Of a DNA stretch of 64,000 bases, positions 35,103 to 46,647 are shown piece by piece (position 1 is the first letter of the stretch; the number at the start of each line of letters is the position of its first letter). Source of the DNA: Ancylostoma caninum. Its lineage: Eukaryota; Nematoda; Chromadorea; Rhabditida; Ancylostomatidae. The stretch spans positions 849,471 to 913,470 of the forward strand of contig JBAJFG010000262.1 of NCBI GenBank assembly GCA_037903475.1, written 5' to 3'. Under the pieces are notes generated by a model, which was not told the DNA's origin, searched no databases, and was given only the letters and a program-made list of their open reading frames with translations. The position numbers and the translations under genes are program-made.

Positions 35103-35791
35103 TAGTTTTCTCTAGAGTACTACTTGTGTTACACTAAGAGCAAGCTCAAAATTTCCTCAGCAAATGAATTTATATCTGACAGGATACAATCACGTATCCT
35201 AATCCTGACATCCTGACGACTTCATCCTAACATCTTCGGAGCTTTAATGAGAACACCGCGAAACTAATTCCACTCGGCAGTTTTAGTCACTTTGGATCAC
35301 TTCTACGGCCGTGCTTCGAGCTCTTCTTTGTCCTGCATAACAACCGTGGGCAAAAAGTGCTTGATTCTGTTGGGATTTAGAGTACTCGCTATCGTTGCAG
35401 ACATTCTTGCCGGACACACCTTCACCAGTGGTGCAGATCACGGGATTAAAGATTTGTATTTTTATTTTGAGGGAGATGAGATGCAACTGATGCAGATTAG
35501 ATGCAACTGCGTATTCAGACATTTTTATATATGCGATATGCAACAATGCCCTAATGAACGTTTCTTTCTCCACCAAAATAAAAATGCAAATCTTGACCTC
35601 ACCAATGATGACGGTATGTCCGTCTAGGATATCTGGACCCGTAGCTGATCCTGTATGCCCAAGAGAACAGGACCATAGGAGTGATCTTGAATGGCTGAAG
35701 CTACAAAACGATCTCAAATTTGAAATGTTTTCAAGTAAACTGTAGAGGTGTCAAGATTCCGTCCTAGGTTCAACTTCTGTCAATTTTGTAC

Positions 35792-35957
35792 TTAAAGAAC
35801 AACCCACTTTTGATACTCGGACAATCTCGAAACAACTTCTCCAACCAGCCCTCCATATTTGATCTAGCCGAGCCAGTCTGACCGTAGACATATATCGAAC
35901 TTTGCTGTACAAAGGGGGAAAGCTCGTGCTTGCCCAGCCACCATGGCTTGATCAACG
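35792..35957 (-). other. Exon candidate, unknown family
   Basis: A 166-nt segment between a TTTCAG acceptor and an AA/GTACAA donor encodes LIKPWWLGKHELSPFVQQ, IYVYGQTGSARSNMEGWLEK and LFRDCPSIKSGLFF without stops. The sequence is strongly protein-like. Possible downstream exons at about 35.67-35.61 and 35.36-35.29 kb are weak. The gene and its function are not recognised. Confidence 0.35.
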
Positions 35958-36301
35958 CTGAAATAATATTCATTTAACATCAGTGCTGTAGCATCACACG
36001 GTTAAACACAGGACCTGTCAGCTAATTCTCTGATTAAAAATTGGATCAAAAGTTATGCTCGCATAGTTCTGGAGAGATTTAATCGAACAGGTGGTTTATC
36101 AGATTCCTGGCTCTAGGAAAGGAGATCAGCCGAAGCATCGGGAGAAACAGCTTAGCAGCCTGTTTACAGCTCTGTGTAAATCAATGGATAATCATTTGGT
36201 GACAGGAAAAGTGACACAAAGAATCACATGGGACATCTTCTTCTGCACTCATTCTACCCTGTTTTCTTTGTAAACGAGTCAAATCGCAAAACCAATCCTC
36301 C

Positions 36302-36560
36302 TCAGCCCACATTATTTCTAGGACTTCTTTTCCGATTACCATAACATTGTCCGTATGCAGACAACACGAGTGGAGATGCCTGCCTTGATAGCATGTTCAT
36401 AAAAACAATAAAGAGAAGTGGTGAAAGTGTGGGGTTCTGACGAAGTCTGACGCATACTTTGAACGATAATGATGTAGTGCCCCTAAGCAAACTTGATCGA
36501 GAAGTATACCCCATTTCACGCGGTCTTTGTTCAACTCCGTAGTGACAGCTGAGTGCAAGA
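36302..36560 (-). pseudogene. LINE reverse transcriptase fragment
   Basis: Minus frames show VRLRQNPTLSPLLFIVFMNM followed by LSRQAS, matching the vRQG-x-x-LSPLLF-x-x-x-MD motif of RTE/jockey-type RTs. The Gln-Gly is mutated and the frame is broken on both sides. Confidence 0.55.
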
Positions 36561-36872
36561 TGGCATTGTTCCTTCTAAAAGGCATTCTCAACCTTAAAAA
36601 AAAACAGATGTGAACTCGTTTCTTTCTTTTGGTGATTTTTCGATCTACATAATGAACTCTTCTTCCAGAAATCGATTGAGATTGTTCAATATATGGCACA
36701 TCAGTTTAATTGTGCTCATGGTTTCTTTCACTACCCAAGGGAGTGCTTTTGGTGGTGTATTTCACATCATAAGGTGGGAGGTTTTCCCTCCGATGCTATT
36801 TGTTTGTGGAAACTGGTGAGACCTTGTGTTCCTGCACTATCCGCTATCATTCACATTCAAGAAGGCGGAATA

Positions 36873-37076
36873 GGTGAAAAGGGAGTTGGGGGGGGCCACT
36901 TGGTATAAGTCAATAATATGACCTGTCCTGCACATACAGACTTGTTTGCATTTCAGGTAACTACTGCACATTAAGAATCCTAACAAGTCAGAGCGTTCTG
37001 GACGTGTCAGCTAACAAGTCTGTACGTGCAAGACAGTTCATATACCAAGTGGCCTCCCCCCAACTCCATTTTCACC
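36873..37076. mobile_element. MULE-type MITE with 9-bp target duplication
   Basis: A 204-bp element with TIRs starting GGTGAAAAGGGAGTTGGGGG (left) and mirrored on the right, about 40 bp with few mismatches. It is flanked by a perfect 9-bp duplication, GGCGGAATA, at 36864-36872 and 37077-37085. Nine-bp duplications are typical of Mutator-like elements. A relative lies at 52035-52249. Confidence 0.85.
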
Positions 37077-37154
37077 GGCGGAATATCACAATCAAGCGAT
37101 ATACAGACATCCAACTCTGTCAACGCATCTGCAAAAGACGCTATTTGGATTGGT

Positions 37155-37850
37155 CGCTTCAGACCTAACAAATAATTCTCCGAAAGAATTAGCTGGTGTG
37201 AAAATTCTTTATTGCAAGCGACGGTACTGTGGTGTTCCTGTTGTCACTAAAAACGTTCAAAAGATGATGCAATGAAGATATGTTCATCGCTCCTCGAGGG
37301 TCTGGATTTGATGGACAGATCTCTTGTAGTATGGTATTTGTCGTTTGGCAGTACGGTGTTTTTCCTAGAAAACGGTCTTAACTCATCACCAGGGTCACGC
37401 ATGACGATATGAAGAACCGACTCTCAATACGACCCCCTCCCCTCTCCCTATTCCCTCGTCCAACCCCACCTTTTCACGACCCCCTCCCTCCACACCCCAA
37501 CTCTGCTCCCGCATGTTTTCTCTGTACACTGAGCAGTCTTCAAGGCAGAAGACACAGAAGAAACACATTAAGAAGCCCAAAATTGGAACTAAAACAACCT
37601 CGAAATCGATATGCTTAGTTTCTTATCCGATCGGACAAGACAACCAGCAAGAACGACCACGTCATTATGTGCCGTACATAGAGGGTGATCAGCTCGATTT
37701 TCTATCAGAGTTTCAATTTTCTATGTCTTAATATGTTTTTGGGAGCTCGATGGGAAATCGAAGGGAACTTTGACGAATTTCCCATCGGTTCCCATCTAAA
37801 TTGCGGGAAAACTAACGAAATTCGTGGAGCCGGATTCTGCACTTAAATGG
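37155..37850. repeat. Left arm of a large inverted repeat
   Basis: Starting at CGCTTCAGACCTAACAAATA (37155), this arm matches the reverse complement of about 40085-42320 over its whole length, apart from a mariner and about 300 bp present only in the right arm. TA at 37327-37328 is the unoccupied equivalent of the mariner site in the right arm. Confidence 0.85.
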
Positions 37851-38124
37851 GAAATTTCCTCAATTAAAACTAATGGAAGAAAAGTTCTCGTGATATCAGC
37901 AAATTGCTTCTCAGTGATTTCCCAAGCTTTACTCAATTTTCATTATCTGTTCAAATTGCGAGGTTTTCACTTCAACTCTCATGAAGAAAGTTTTCCTTTT
38001 AACGAAATTTCACTACCCTTGCGCAATAGAGCTCCAAGCATTCATTCTTCATCCCCCAGTGTACGCTTCTGCTTGAGTGAGTTAGATTGGAAATTTCCAC
38101 TTGAAGACCCGAAAAGTTGAAAAA

Positions 38125-38540
38125 TTTCCCTTGGAGCTCCCAAAAATATATGGAGATACAGAATATTGAAGCACTGGTAAAAGGTAGAGCTGATCATCCT
38201 CTTTTGAGATGTTGAAAAGCATTTCCACATTTCGAGTCCGAGAACTTCTGCACGAGGCCTAGGTCACCCCAATTTTCCGTGGTCTGACGGGCCCTGCAGG
38301 CGAATTCTCGCATGAGCAATCGGTCGCTCTCGCCAACTACACTTCGTTTTTTAACATTTCCAACTTCCTTACCTCACACTTGATTCTGAAGTGATTCCAA
38401 CCCGTACGAAAATCTATTGAAGGCGTCGGGAATCGAACCTGTGGGTGCGCTGAAGTCGATTTCTCTCATGCGCTGCCAACCAGTCGTGTTTTAACACGTG
38501 ATGGCGTGATCATTCTTGGTGGTAAGGAAGGAGGGCGGAC
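38125..38540. repeat. Direct-repeat segment related to 40165-40560
   Basis: Same-orientation similarity to 40165-40560, including AAAATATATGRAGATA, GCAGGCGAATKCTCGCATG and a tRNA-like B-box region. With the neighbouring inverted arms it indicates nested copies of one palindromic repeat family. Confidence 0.7.
38425..38515 (-). repeat. tRNA-derived SINE-like promoter segment
   Basis: The minus strand reads TGGTTGGCAGCGCATGAGAG (A-box-like) and, about 35 bases later, ACAGGTTCGATTCCCGACGC, with a perfect box B (GGTTCGATTCC) in a T-arm-like context. The related segment at 40440-40530 is more degenerate (GGTTCATTTCCCGGCGCC). No closed tRNA cloverleaf forms. Confidence 0.5.
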
Positions 38541-38559
38541 CGCTTCACATACTTTATCA

Positions 38560-39510
38560 TATTTTCACTACAAAGTGCCAAGGGCACATTGCAACCCTCC
38601 AAGACGAAGGTAGAAAAGAATCCTGACAATTGTTTCGAAGGTTTTTGGAAGCATCTTTTGAAAGTATAAATTCATATAATGTTTGGAACGCAGGCAATTG
38701 AGGCTCTCCTACGAATCAGACTTTAGTTGCTCTCACAGCAGAGCGGCTGGGTATATAATTGCACGTAAAGCCTCCTAACCCTTGAACTTATCCCATGACA
38801 GCAGGGTGTGAAAACCACTGTCGCATTCTACTTCCAAAAACTCCTCTCCAAAAGATGCACAATAAGGAATACACTCATAGTATTCTGAAACATATCATTT
38901 TCTCAGTGCCAGGCATTGTCCTTCACGTAATAGGAATATGATATCAATCGTGATCGTCCTGTCTCTCATTCTTCCTTGAGTTCTCGTAAAACGCCGCACT
39001 CCATGTTTTTCTTACCAGTCGTTGCTTGGACAGTCTAGAATAAATCGGAGTGACTGATTAGAGAGAATTAATTTCAAGTTTTGTTCTTTGTGGAAAAATT
39101 CAGTTGGTAGGTGAACATTCTTGCAGTTCTCCCAAAAAAGAAGTGGTAATAGCTTTTGTTTTTTGTGCGCGGTATGCTAACATCGAAAGAACACGTGCGA
39201 CCATCACATGGTTTCAAAACACGTAAAATTTAGAGAAGCATAAACGGTGTTCGAGACTTCAAACATTATACACGTAGAATAGGTCAGCGGCGATACGGCT
39301 TAAGCTTAGTTTGACCAATTTAAGCTTTCGTAGGCGACATTCATAATCCGGAACTGGTTGTGAATGTTTCGAGTTTGAAAATATGAAATATCACTCGTGT
39401 GAATGTCCTCTGTACACCTTCTATTAGATTTACATCTTTTTCCTTGGAAGGATTCCAAACAACTCAGCTTGACTAAAGAATTGTCCTAACGAACGAATTG
39501 TAGAGCTTGC
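38560..39510. other. No gene recognised
   Basis: AT-rich spacer between the inverted-repeat arms. No motif was recognised. Confidence 0.4.
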
Positions 39511-39519
39511 ACAATGTTC

Positions 39520-40010
39520 CTACATGAGCAGTTTAGAAACTTTCAATAACCGGGACATAGTTTGCCTTGCTTTCGTCACAACCATTTCAATGTTTACTGA
39601 AGCAAACTCTTCCATTGTAAATACTCCGAGATCCTTAACATTGTCCGTTTTTGTAATCTCAGTGTCCGTAGTAAGAAAATAGCTTTGTTCCATGTTGCTT
39701 TTCCCTAGGTGTAAGGCGAATGTTTTCCTTGTAGAAAATTTTAATTGCCGATCACTCATATATTTGACAAGTTTGTCAATAGCGGTTTGAAGTTGCACGT
39801 TCGCTTTCGAAGCGTAAGTTTCAATGCACGTAACACACATTTTTATGTCGTCGGTATTTTAATGTTAGCATTTTTACGCAGTAATCGGACAAGTCGTACA
39901 GATAGACAATAAATAGCAGTGGTCCCAGTGCACTCCCTCGGGGGAGTACTCTTGACTTCTCGGGAGTACTCTTGACTTCTCATCGGTAGTACTCTCGAGA
40001 ATGTATTGTT
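39520..40010 (-). pseudogene. LINE reverse transcriptase fragment with broken active site
   Basis: Minus frames give VLPRGSALGPLLFIVYLYDL, then DDIKMCVT and AIDKLVKYMSDRQLKFSTRK, then LGKSNMEQ and NVKDLGVFT, the palm and connection of a CR1/jockey-like RT. The codons for the (Y/F)ADD box are damaged: TACC precedes GACGAC, so two bases are lost and the frame shifts exactly there. The fragment lies between the arms of the large inverted repeat. Confidence 0.75.
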
Positions 40011-40084
40011 CACTTTTACATTGAGCGTTCTATCTTTGATAAAAGATCTCCACCAACAATAGAGATTCGAGCGCGGAATCTGGC

Positions 40085-42320
40085 TCCACGAAGTTCGTTA
40101 GTTTTTCCGCAATTTAGATGGGAAATCGATTGGAAATTCGTCAAACTTCTCATCGATTTCCCATCGAGCTCCCGAAAATATATGAAGATATAGAAAATTG
40201 AAACAGAAAAAATAGAGCTGATCGTCCTCTGTGTATCAACACGTTGAAAGGCATCTGTTGTTTCGAGTCAGAGAACTTCAAGACCAGGTCTAAGTCACCC
40301 TAGTTTTCCACACACTAGCGGGCCATGCAGGCGAATGCTCGCATGTTAACCGATCGATTTGGCTCCTCTCACTTCATTTTCGAATCTTTCCATCCTCTTT
40401 ACTGCACCCTAAATCCTGAAGCGCTCCGATCCGTGCAAAAATTCCTTGGAGGCGCCGGGAAATGAACCCATGGGCGCGCAGGTGCCAGCACTGAAAACAA
40501 TTTCTCGCATACGCTGCCAATCAGTGCTGTTTTGGCACACAATGACATGGTCGTTCTCGCTGCTTGTCTTGTCCGATCGGATAAGAAACTAGGCATATCG
40601 AGTTCGAGGTTGTTTTAGTTACAATTTTGGGCTTCTTAATGTGTTTCTTTTGTGTCTTCTGCCTTGAAGACTGCTCAATGTACAGAGAAAACGTGCTGGA
40701 GCAAAGGTGGGGAATGGGGGGAGGGGGTCTTAAAAAGGTGGGGTTGGACGAGGGAATAGGGGGGGGGCTCGTATTGAGAGTCGGTTCTTCATATCGTCAT
40801 GCTTGACCCTGATGATGAGTTAAGACCGTTTTCTAGGAAAAATACCGTACTACCAAACGACAAACACCATACTATTAAGTTGTTGCGAAATTAATTGCAG
40901 AAAGGAACCGTTCAGTTCGAAGTGTTGTATCTCGACTCAAACACCATCTTTCTCATCAGTTTAGCAACCATTCAATTTGACAGATCCTCCCCGACTGTGT
41001 GCCGTGATGGCACCCTTCTACAACAAAAGCTGAGACCACAAGAATTCACAAACTTTTGTAAGGCGATTTCAGCCTGCTTCAGATCAGCAATCTTCTGCTG
41101 TTGCAGGATTGTATCTGAAGCTCGGAAAAATTACATACAGTAGGGTAGTGGTCTGAGGTATAAGGCCAATGAGTGAGTGCTTTGATACCTTTCTGCATCA
41201 GTTTTTGCTGGATGAGTTTTGGAATGTGAAGCTTAGCGTTACCCTGGAGCAGGTTAAAACCAGCTTTTTCCACCATTGTCAATCACATCTGTAGCAGATT
41301 TGCGGACATCAACTCGAAATTGTAATGCTAGGTCTCTTTTCTTGATTATTGGTTGTGTTGGGGGAGACTGCAGTGAATCACACCTTTACAGCACACCCAA
41401 AATCGTGATGCAACTTCCCTAGTGTGAAGGTCTAGTTTAGGAAAACTTAGAGATAGAAGAAAGTATCTACCGATAAAAGTTCACACTTCCTTCTATCGTA
41501 CAGGAGCCAAACTCCATCTATAGCTGTGTATTATACGCTCTAGAAATGGGTAGCTTCTGGGACGAAAAATTATGCTAGAAAAGATGTCACAGGGGGTGAG
41601 ACGCTGGTCATCTGTCAGATCTTGGGGTGTTCACTTCCGCACCTTTCTTAGCATGTCGATTGTAGTCAAATGTTTTGGGACTGTGGTACAGTGAGCCCCC
41701 ATCCCTGCTTTCAACGTCTAAATAGTAGGATCCGATTTAGATTCTACGACTTCCTAAACGCTTCATCGTCAGGGAACAACTTGCGGTCACAATTGGCGAT
41801 CAAAATCAAAGGAAGAAAAATTTGCGACCGAATAGCTCACTGTCTATTGGGAAGCCGATTCCAAGCCAAAACAAAAGCAAGAATACCGCTCACCTTCGTC
41901 GAAGAATGATCGAGTTTAATGTCATTAACCATAATTAGCCGAAAATCGCGTCGGCTCATCATTTATTCGCGACTTTATAAAAACCTCAGGAAAGAGCTAG
42001 CCAGAATATTCAAGCAGCATTAGAAAGAGGAACAAAAGCACTACCAAAAGGTTACATAAGTTGGGCTGAATTTGCTCAAATTGGGCGGGACAGAAAACTT
42101 CAGTTGAGCATACTCCAAAACGGCAATTATTTCCGCAACAACCTGATACAAGAGATCTGGCCATCAATTCCAGACCCTCGAGGAGCGATGAATTTATCTT
42201 CATTGCATCATCTTTTGAACGTTTTTAGTGACAACAGGAACACCACAGTACCATCGCTTGCAATGAAGAATTTTCACACCAGCTAATTCTTTCGGCGAAT
42301 TATTTGTTAGGTCTGAAGCG
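40085..42320. repeat. Right arm of the large inverted repeat
   Basis: Reverse-complement partner of 37155-37850. It carries the mariner at 40875-42146 and an additional segment (about 40230-40540) missing from the left arm but present nearby at 38125-38540. Confidence 0.85.
40875..42146 (-). mobile_element. Mariner transposon with dead transposase
   Basis: 1272 bp, with TIRs TTAAGTTGTTGCGAAATTAA at 40875 and complement ending 42146, TA on both sides (40873-40874, 42147-42148). The minus strand codes for transposase remnants: DPTI, HCTTVPKHLTTIDMLRK (helix-turn-helix), DLTDDQRL, then frame 41282-41079 with GNAKLHIPKLIQQKL and ALTHWPYTSDHYPTVCNF, the second catalytic region. The Asp expected before NAKLH is Gly and the PYSPDLAP motif is eroded. 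The insertion site is defined to the base by comparison with the other repeat arm. Confidence 0.85.
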
Positions 42321-42329
42321 CATCACCGT

Positions 42330-43340
42330 GCGAGCGCTGCACCTAATTTTGTGGGCGGAGCCTCTCACCGTGCGAGCGCTCCGAATTCACGGCCCACTTC
42401 TTGCAAATGATACGGGAGTAGTGGAATGTACTATTTCTTTTATTCAGATTTCTGAGGTCGGCTGCTTATTGGACAGCCCTGCTTTGAGTCCAATCAACGA
42501 CAGCAGCTACGAAGATGTGTTTTCCATTTATGGTCCCCTTTGTGCAATTGTAACCTGTTTTTGCATTGTTATTGAATTTGCCTTCTTTTATTACTTCTTA
42601 CTTAACTTCTCACCTTGGGGCTCTAGTTGGAAGTGAACGAAAGTATCAAGTATTATATGTGATTCTCCTCAGAACTTCATTCTAAGTCCAGCTGTCATCT
42701 GCGCAATATATATATTTTTTTCAATCGCACATAACACCCTTATTTCTACGTTTTGATTGTAGCTAAATCCCACCGATTTTGGGAAAACTTATCTCTGGAA
42801 GTATCAGCGGCTATTCTCGGAGTGATTTTGCTCAGTGAAGAATTCGAGCCACAATTGCACGCTATATGTAAACCCTGCTTTGCAAGACTTAAAATGCATA
42901 TTGCTAAATCCATCTCTAAGTCTGGGACTACATCCCGGACCCGACTTACCCTCATCGATATAAGTGAAGGTTCCCTACCTGGACACCATCGAGTGTGATG
43001 ATGGGCTGAGGTACGTCTCAGCTTATCGGACCTCTGACAGCAGACTGATCGCGCCTGTGTTATTCCGCGCATGGCTCATCCGTTTCACACGGTCATAGGG
43101 CGTGGCATTCGAGGGAAATGGTTTTATGAGGAATTGGAAGAAATAAGAGAAAAAAGAAGAAAAGTGAATAAGATGCATTCATATTCATTCTCGCACCGTC
43201 CGAGCGCACGCCGAGTGCGGGCCGTTAAGTCTCTGCAGGTCGCTTGTAGCGGATGGGGGAGCGCTTATGAGATTTACCGTGATTCACGAGTCGCAAATAG
43301 TTCCCGTTCCGTGCATGACCGATCCAAAGTAGTGACTCGA
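42330..43340. other. No gene recognised
   Basis: Mixed unique sequence. A plus frame at 42304-42636 ends in a hydrophobic stretch but has no supporting motif. Copies of GAGCGCT appear at 42.34 and 42.38 kb. Confidence 0.35.
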
Positions 43341-43349
43341 GGAACATGG

Positions 43350-43490
43350 AAAACCGTATGAGCGCTCAGCAATGATCGTGTGAGCGCTCTTCAATGAACG
43401 TACCAGAAGCGCTAACGGAGAGCGCTCAGATGGTCATTGCTGAGCGCTCGGACGGTCATTGCAGAGCGCTCGCACGGTTCGAGTGTCTGA
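43350..43490. repeat. Array of GAGCGCTC palindromes
   Basis: GAGCGCTC or one-mismatch versions occur about six times at roughly 25-base spacing, separated by GATGGTCATTGC-like linkers (e.g. AGCGCTCAGATGGTCATTGC). Two further copies lie at 42.34-42.39 kb. Confidence 0.75.
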
Positions 43491-43663
43491 GATGACATTT
43501 TACATCGGAACCCAATGTTTATACTTTTTGAGCTTCAATCACTACTTCACATAAAACAGCAAGAGTTACTTTTCTGCGGTCGGACAGCTTGGGGCTAGAT
43601 GTGTTCAACTGCATGGCGCAGATAGTAGGTAAGCGGATCTTGAAAACTAGTAAGCGGAACATA

Positions 43664-43677
43664 TATATATATCAGTA

Positions 43678-43711
<34 letters not shown>

Positions 43712-43712
43712 A
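43664..43712. repeat. (AT)n microsatellite
   Basis: Interrupted AT dinucleotide repeat. Similar AT tracts occur at 44243-44314 and 46255-46294. Confidence 0.9.
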
Positions 43713-44261
43713 AACTTGAAGCTTGAAAACTACTACCACGAAGCGACTCATGGTAACATCGAGGTTTTTGAGCGACTGATACCTCCCTTATTAGGGAGTC
43801 CACTAAATGGGAAGTTCTGTGAACCAATTTCACCAAAAGTATAGCCCCTGTAGCTCAGAGTAGACAATTCACTGCAATCATTCACACCCTGCTACCAATT
43901 ATGTTGAACTGCTAGATGAGAATCCTTCATTGCAGCTATTGTATGCCCTTGAGGAAGTATCTCCCGTCAGAAACATTAGAGCTGTCAAATAGTAGGCACA
44001 ACGCCTCCTGTGAAGACAAGTCAGAAGCACGAAGTGGTAATCAAATGACGTAAACTTACTTATCTTCGGTAACTTCTCTGGGAATTTGAATCTGTAGTGT
44101 CACTTACATCCTTTATCATCGTCGTAATCTCTAAACCCAGCTGCATACGCACGTCCGTCTCGACAAAACCGATATGTTTCACATTGAACGGTAGGAAACA
44201 TTCTTTTCACTCTCTGAACGAATTCATATGAATTCATATATATAAATATATATATATCATA

Positions 44262-44318
<57 letters not shown>

Positions 44319-44420
44319 CATTATGTGACTCTGTGCGTGCGTGTAGCACGCACTGTGATTGGTCAGTGATGGCGAGTGGTGGTGATTGTGAGATCCTATA
44401 AAATGGTAAGAACGGGTATA

Positions 44421-44667
44421 GGGCAATTTATACTGGATGCGTGCGACTGACGCGCGTGCGTCTATATGATGAAGAATAAGGCCCAGTCGCATTGAAGTCG
44501 CATCGCAGTCGCAGCTCAGACGTACGCGTTCACTTCCTTGCGGTGGCCGCGCGTTCTTTTCATTGAGGATGTACATGCCGCGTTGACCGGTCTTCATGCA
44601 AAATCCCTTCCAAATGGATGCGTGCGACTGATGCGCGACTGACGCACGCAGCTGGTATAAATTACCC
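44421..44667. mobile_element. 247-bp MITE, copy A
   Basis: Ends GGGCAATTTATACTGGATGC (left) and GCTGGTATAAATTACCC (right) are inverted repeats, with TTA or TA outside. The interior has repeated GCGACTG motifs. Two more copies in the opposite orientation follow at 46648 and 46854. A three-base TTA/TAA target suggests PIF/Harbinger, but this is not proven. Confidence 0.7.
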
Positions 44668-44739
44668 TTATGGTGTGGTGGAGTGGGGTAGAGAGATGGT
44701 CGAGCAGAAGGTCCAGTGCAACGGGTCCGCCAATGAAGA

Positions 44740-44870
44740 AGAGGTGCCTCCTAAAGTGAGGAAACACTTGGAGTCGGGTCCAACGGTGTGATAAGGGTGC
44801 GTCGACGTCTAAAAGTGCGGAAACGCCTGGAGTTGGGTCCAACGGTGTGATAAGGGTGCGCCGGCTTCCA
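44740..44870. repeat. 59-bp minisatellite, about two units
   Basis: Units of the GTGCGYCGRCGTC...GTGTGATAAGG type, the same family as the arrays at 46.5, 47.2 and 47.9 kb. Confidence 0.75.
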
Positions 44871-45399
44871 CATGTAATAGGAATTCGCTAGGCGCGTCGA
44901 TTTCTGCATGAGGGATACACTTTCCCTGTTTCGACGGACTCTCCTACCTAAATCACCTAGATGTACATTGTTTCCTTTCGTATCCGTGTTTTCTTCCCAT
45001 TCCGTTTGTGTCTGAATGAACCACTCCTTCCTTTCCGTTTACATGCACCCGTGGACCCTTATCACTTGAATTACCACAACAACGAGTTGAGCACAAATCA
45101 TTTCAAGATAACATTTGCACTGAATCGATTACACTCAATTCTTCACGGCCACTAACTTCGCTCATATAGGAGAGCATAACTTCGTTCATATGGGGGGAAG
45201 CTACCACCTACGGGATCAAGGGCCTCTCAGGAAAGCGATAAAACAGCGTAGAAGTATACAGATTTTATCAAACCATTTACACTTTTGTGTTCGCTTTGAA
45301 CGTGCAGTATGCAAGCGAAGCGAGCATCAATGGAAGTCTGGAAGTCTGGCGTTAGCCGGACAACCAGACTGGTATATATATAAATATATATATATATAT

Positions 45400-45678
45400 C
45401 AGTGGCGGACGCAGAAAGTGGGCGGGAGGGGGGGCGTGGGAAGAAAAGTGGGGTCTCCGCCGTTTTGGGGACCCAGACGGAAAATAAAATTAATAATAAT
45501 ATTAATTATAATAATAAACAATAAATAAAAAATATATTAAAAATAATAATAAAAATAAACAATTAAAAATAAACTAACACAAGATTTTTATTTGTATTGT
45601 AAAGTAATTTCGAAAATTTGGCGACCCATTCTCGGGGGGGGCGCGCCCCCCCCCCCGCCCCCCCTGCGTCCGCCACTG
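45400..45678. mobile_element. hAT-type MITE, tandem copy 1
   Basis: 279 bp bounded by CAGTGGCGGACGCAG and its exact complement CTGCGTCCGCCACTG, a classic hAT terminus, in a TA microsatellite that supplies the 8-bp duplication. The interior has a G-rich left part, an AATAAT-rich middle and a G/C homopolymer hairpin at the right. Confidence 0.85.
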
Positions 45679-45690
45679 ATATATATATAT

Positions 45691-45961
45691 CAGTGGCGGA
45701 CGCAGAAAGTGGGCGGGAGGGGGGGCGTGGGAAGAAAAGTGGGGTCTCCGCCGTTTTGGGGACCCAGACGGAAAATAAAATTAATAATAATATTAATTAT
45801 AATAATAAACAATAAATAAAAAATATATTAAAAATAATAATAAAAATAAACAATTAAAAATAAACTAACACAAGATTTTTATTTGTATTGTAAAGTAATT
45901 TCGAAAATTTGGCGACCATTCTGGAGGGGGGGGGGGTGCCCCCCCCCTGCGTCCGCCACTG
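45691..45961. mobile_element. hAT-type MITE, tandem copy 2
   Basis: 271 bp, almost identical to copy 1 in the same orientation with the same termini. It is separated from copy 1 by 12 bases of AT repeat. The main difference is the length of the right-end G/C tract. Confidence 0.85.
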
Positions 45962-45977
45962 ATATATATATATATAT

Positions 45978-46252
45978 CAGTGGCGGACGCAGAAAGTGGG
46001 CGGGAGGGGGGGCGTGGGAAGAAAAGTGGGGTCTCCGCCGTTTTGGGGACCCAGATGGAAAATAAAATTAATAATAATATTAATTATAATAATAAACAAT
46101 AAATAAAAAATATATTAAAAATAATAATAAAAATAAACAATTAAAAATAAACTAACACAAGATTTTTATTTGTATTGTAAAGTAATTTCGAAAATTTGGC
46201 GACCCATTCTCGGGGGGGGGGGCGCCGCCCCCCCCCCCCCCTGCGTCCGCCA

Positions 46253-46255
<3 letters not shown>
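45978..46255. mobile_element. hAT-type MITE, tandem copy 3
   Basis: 278 bp, nearly identical to copies 1 and 2, 16 bases of AT repeat after copy 2. It is followed by a 40-base AT tract. Confidence 0.85.
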
Positions 46256-46297
<42 letters not shown>

Positions 46298-46323
46298 ATC
46301 ATGACTTATAATAACGGGCTTAC

Positions 46324-46431
<108 letters not shown>

Positions 46432-46482
46432 GAACAAAATTCGAGGGCGTGGCATAGAGTGATGTCGACCACTCCACCGTTA

Positions 46483-46646
46483 CATGGAGGGTGCGCCGGC
46501 GCCCAAAGTGGGGGGAGACGGGTACACTGCTGTGATAAGGGTGCGCCGGCGCCCAAAGTGAGGGGAGACGGGTCCACGGCTGTGATAAGGGTGCGCCGGT
46601 GCCCAAAAGTGGGGAAACGCCAGGAGTCGGGTCCAACGGTGTGATA
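46483..46646. repeat. 50/59-bp minisatellite, three units
   Basis: Two 50-bp units (…GGGGAGACGGGTCCACGGCTG…) then one 59-bp unit (…GGAAACGCCAGGAGTCGGG…), all beginning GGTGCGCCGG and ending TGTGATAAGG. Confidence 0.85.
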
Positions 46647-46647
46647 A

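Noticed and set aside
44100..44597. 165-codon minus frame with Tyr-Ile repeats
   Set aside because: Spans an AT microsatellite and a MITE.
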